A DNA stretch of 28,569 nt. Source: a virus. The stretch spans positions 1 to 28,569 of the IMG/VR virus record IMGVR_UViG_3300024518_002719. One strand, given 5' to 3'. The position numbers and the translations under genes were made by a program. This document shows positions 26,627 to 28,569 of this stretch, one piece after another; the stretch's first letter is position 1, and each line of letters opens with the position of its first letter. The notes beneath the pieces are model-generated. The model had not been told where the DNA came from, did not search any database, and worked only from the letters and a program-made list of their open reading frames with translations.

Positions 26627-28569
26627 ATGCCACTCGACGACGTCGTCAGTCTGACCGGGATCTACGTCGAGGTCTTCCCGGGCGACCCGAAGCTCCGGAC
26701 GGAACTCGAGTGGACGACGTCCGACCCGACTCCAGGCCCTCCAGCGAGCACGACGACGGTCTTCCTCGACCCGAACGTCACGACCTTTGTCCTTGTGGCG
26801 CCGTCTGATGGGACCGAGCACTGGTTCCGGACCCGGCACCCGGCCGGAGGGGGGTTTGATGTCGGCGCCTGGACGGCCTGGACAGCGGACGGGATCGTCC
26901 CCGGCCAGCTCCCGGACCTCTTGCCGGAAGGGTCTGGTCTGCCGGTCTCTGGGGCGATCATCCCGGTCGATCAGGGCGGGACGGGACGGGCCGGCGGCCT
27001 GACCGAAGGGGACCTCCTCCGGTACACCTCCTCGACGGACGTCATGGACCCGATCGCCGCTGTCGCGGTAGGGTCGGTGATGGTCTCGAAGGGTGTCGCG
27101 ACCGTTCCCGCCTACGAGAAGATCGCGAACGTCCACGTCGACGCTGCCGCCGCTTTAGCCTGGGCGAAGATCGACAAGACGGGCGCCGTCCTCGAAGACA
27201 TCTTCGTCCCGGACGAACAGGGGTCGATCCCCTACTCGATCGACGGGAGCGGCTGGGCGAACATTGACGTCCCGGTCGGAATTGCGGACGGGTGGGTGGT
27301 CGCATGGGACGGAGTGAGCGGCGTCCCAGAGTGGCGGGCCGCGACGGCGACGCCGGCGGCGCACATCCTGGGGACGTCAGGGCCGCACACCGGGACGCTC
27401 CCGATTACGGACGTCGCTCTCGGGCCGAACGACTCGTTCCTCGTAGCGCGGACCGGCGCCAACACGTGGGGCTCCATCGTCGCGGCTGACGTCCCGAGCC
27501 TGGACGCCTCCAAGGTGACGACCGGCACGTTCGCCGCGGCGCGCATCCCGTCACTCGACGCCTCCAAGGTGACGACCGGTACGTTCGCTGCGGCGCGCAT
27601 CCCGTCACTCGACGCGTCCAAGATCGCGACGGGGACGCTCGCGATCGCACGGGGCGGCACGAACATCGGGACCTACACGAAGGGTGACGTCCTGTACGCG
27701 TCGGCGACGAACGTGCTGTCGAAGCTCATCCTCGGCGCCGACAACACCGTCCTGACAGTCGACACGGCGCTCGGGATCCCACAGTGGGAGACACCGGCCG
27801 CGACCCACTCGGAGACCCACATCCTGGGGACGTCAGGGCCGCACACCGGGACGCTCCCGATTACGGACGTCGCTCTCGGGCCAAACGACTCGTTCCTCGT
27901 AGCGCGGACCGGCGCCAACACGTGGGGCTCCATCGTCGCGGCTGACGTCCCGAGCCTGGACGCCTCCAAGGTGACGACCGGTACGTTCGCCGCGGCGCGG
28001 CTCCCGGGGACGGTGGTCTATACCGACACGACGCAAGACATCACAGGGGAGAAGTCGTTCACGGTCGGCACGATCAGCACCGATCAAATTATAAGCCGGT
28101 GGCGGTGGTCTGGCGCCCAAAGTACGACGAACTGGTCGCTCCTCAACAAGCGGATCTCCACCGGGATTCACCAACTCGTCGGCTGGGACGGAACGGCGGC
28201 GAAAACGTTTCTGAACTTCGACTACGCGAACGGGCGAATCGGGCTCTTCAATACTGTCCCGGGCGTGACCGTCGACGTCACCGGCACGCTAAACGCATCG
28301 ACGCTCCTGACTCAAGGGGGGGTCGGGGTCTCGACTATCGGTCACGCGCACGACGCGGGCACGGATATTACGAGCGGGCTTCTACAGATCGCACGGGGCG
28401 GCACGAACATCGGGACCTACACGAAGGGTGACGTCCTGTACGCGTCGGCGACGAACGTGCTGTCGAAGCTCATCCTCGGCGCCGACAACACCGTCCTGAC
28501 AGTCGACACGGCGCTCGGGATCCCACAGTGGGAGACGCCGGCCGCGACCCACTCGGAGACCCACATCCT
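26627..28569 (+). CDS. Tail fibre / receptor-binding-like protein, 3' end missing
   Basis: The frame from ATG 26627 stays open to the end of the window. The N-terminal ~70 residues look like a small beta domain (LRTELEWTTSDPTPGPPAST). Then come fibre repeats: VDQGGTGRAGGLTEGDLLRY, tandem 18-residue units (SLDASKVTTGTFAAARIP), IARGGTNIGTYTKGDVLYAS and AATHSETHILGTSGPHTGTL. The GGT-x-x-Y and LDASK-TGTF motifs are usual in fibre shafts. Two different blocks of about 180 bp are each repeated within the gene. The protein probably binds the host surface; its tip domain is outside the window. Confidence 0.75.
   Translation, partial: MPLDDVVSLTGIYVEVFPGDPKLRTELEWTTSDPTPGPPASTTTVFLDPNVTTFVLVAPSDGTEHWFRTRHPAGGGFDVGAWTAWTADGIVPGQLPDLLPEGSGLPVSGAIIPVDQGGTGRAGGLTEGDLLRYTSSTDVMDPIAAVAVGSVMVSKGVATVPAYEKIANVHVDAAAALAWAKIDKTGAVLEDIFVPDEQGSIPYSIDGSGWANIDVPVGIADGWVVAWDGVSGVPEWRAATATPAAHILGTSGPHTGTLPITDVALGPNDSFLVARTGANTWGSIVAADVPSLDASKVTTGTFAAARIPSLDASKVTTGTFAAARIPSLDASKIATGTLAIARGGTNIGTYTKGDVLYASATNVLSKLILGADNTVLTVDTALGIPQWETPAATHSETHILGTSGPHTGTLPITDVALGPNDSFLVARTGANTWGSIVAADVPSLDASKVTTGTFAAARLPGTVVYTDTTQDITGEKSFTVGTISTDQIISRWRWSGAQSTTNWSLLNKRISTGIHQLVGWDGTAAKTFLNFDYANGRIGLFNTVPGVTVDVTGTLNASTLLTQGGVGVSTIGHAHDAGTDITSGLLQIARGGTNIGTYTKGDVLYASATNVLSKLILGADNTVLTVDTALGIPQWETPAATHSETHI
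27362..27999 (+). repeat. 182-bp direct repeat in the fibre gene
   Basis: Bases 27362-27543 recur at 27818-27999 (offset 456) with only a few mismatches, encoding HILGTSGPHTGTLPITDVAL and SIVAADVPSLDASKVTTGTF. The reading frame is kept. Between them the gene carries the other repeated block. Confidence 0.85.
27506..27613 (+). repeat. 54-bp tandem repeat (18-residue units)
   Basis: Two nearly identical 54-bp units encode SLDASKVTTGTFAAARIP, followed by a diverged third unit (SLDASKIATGTLAIARGG). This is a common fibre-shaft pattern. Confidence 0.8.
27643..28569 (+). repeat. 183-bp direct repeat running off the window end
   Basis: Bases 28387-28569 repeat 27643-27825 (offset 744) with one visible mismatch (A at 27793 against G). 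The window ends inside the second copy, so the true repeat may be longer. Confidence 0.85.

Noticed and set aside
1-28569. tRNA genes, integrase/excisionase, attachment site, lysin or holin cassette
   Set aside because: No T-loop/acceptor pattern, recombinase or peptidoglycan-hydrolase motifs were seen on either strand by eye. The small membrane peptides are not enough to call a lysis cassette.

Overview
The window is 28.6 kb of a high-GC genome of a tailed bacteriophage with a long non-contractile tail (siphovirus-like Caudoviricetes). All genes read rightward on the + strand. They are packed with 1-4 bp ATGA, GTGA, TTGA or TAATG overlaps and use ATG, GTG and TTG starts. No terminase, portal, replication, integrase, lysin or tRNA gene is visible, so this is only part of a genome. 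Both ends lie inside repeat-rich tail or fibre genes, which suggests that assembly stopped at repeats. The host cannot be named; a high-GC bacterium is the only safe statement.

Layout. (1) 1-1437: the 3' part of a protein built from about 21 tandem 20-residue units of the LVGSGTVTCAAT type, followed by two small genes to 1993. (2) 1994-9877: an accessory region of about 25 short genes, mostly unknown. It holds a DpdA-like TGT-fold protein (probable 7-deazaguanine DNA modification), several tiny Cys-rich proteins, an AT-rich foreign-looking mini-gene between 10-bp direct repeats, a fragment resembling the N-terminus of a DNA methyltransferase, a lipoprotein-like gene, small membrane peptides, a stretch with frame disruptions, and an HNH endonuclease. 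Promoter-like cassettes sit at about 2121, 3471 and 6014. (3) 9901-14339: head genes, namely a MuF-type minor head protein fused to a C-terminal HEFGH zincin domain, two small proteins, a scaffold and a DUF5309/SU10-like major capsid protein. (4) 14425-18347: connector and completion proteins, tail terminator and major tail protein, with hairpins near the capsid and tail-tube genes. (5) 18360-23325: tail assembly chaperones with a -1 frameshift at T TTT TTC and a 1419-residue tape measure protein carrying eight ~53-residue repeats. (6) 23326-28569: a small protein with a Tat-like N-terminus and a copy of the tape-measure C-terminal motif, a tiny basic protein, a Dit-like protein, an 823-residue tail hub-like protein and an incomplete fibre gene.

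The most interesting items are: the Tat-like protein with the duplicated tape-measure terminus; a family of CAAG-NN-CTTG palindromes overlapping promoter-like -35 boxes, some lying in a 62-bp element present both between genes and inside the Tat-like gene; the tape-measure repeat array; the MuF-zincin fusion; a DpdA homologue with no precursor-synthesis genes nearby; and the low-GC insert.

Functions come from reading motifs by eye, without database searches. Structural assignments rest partly on gene order.
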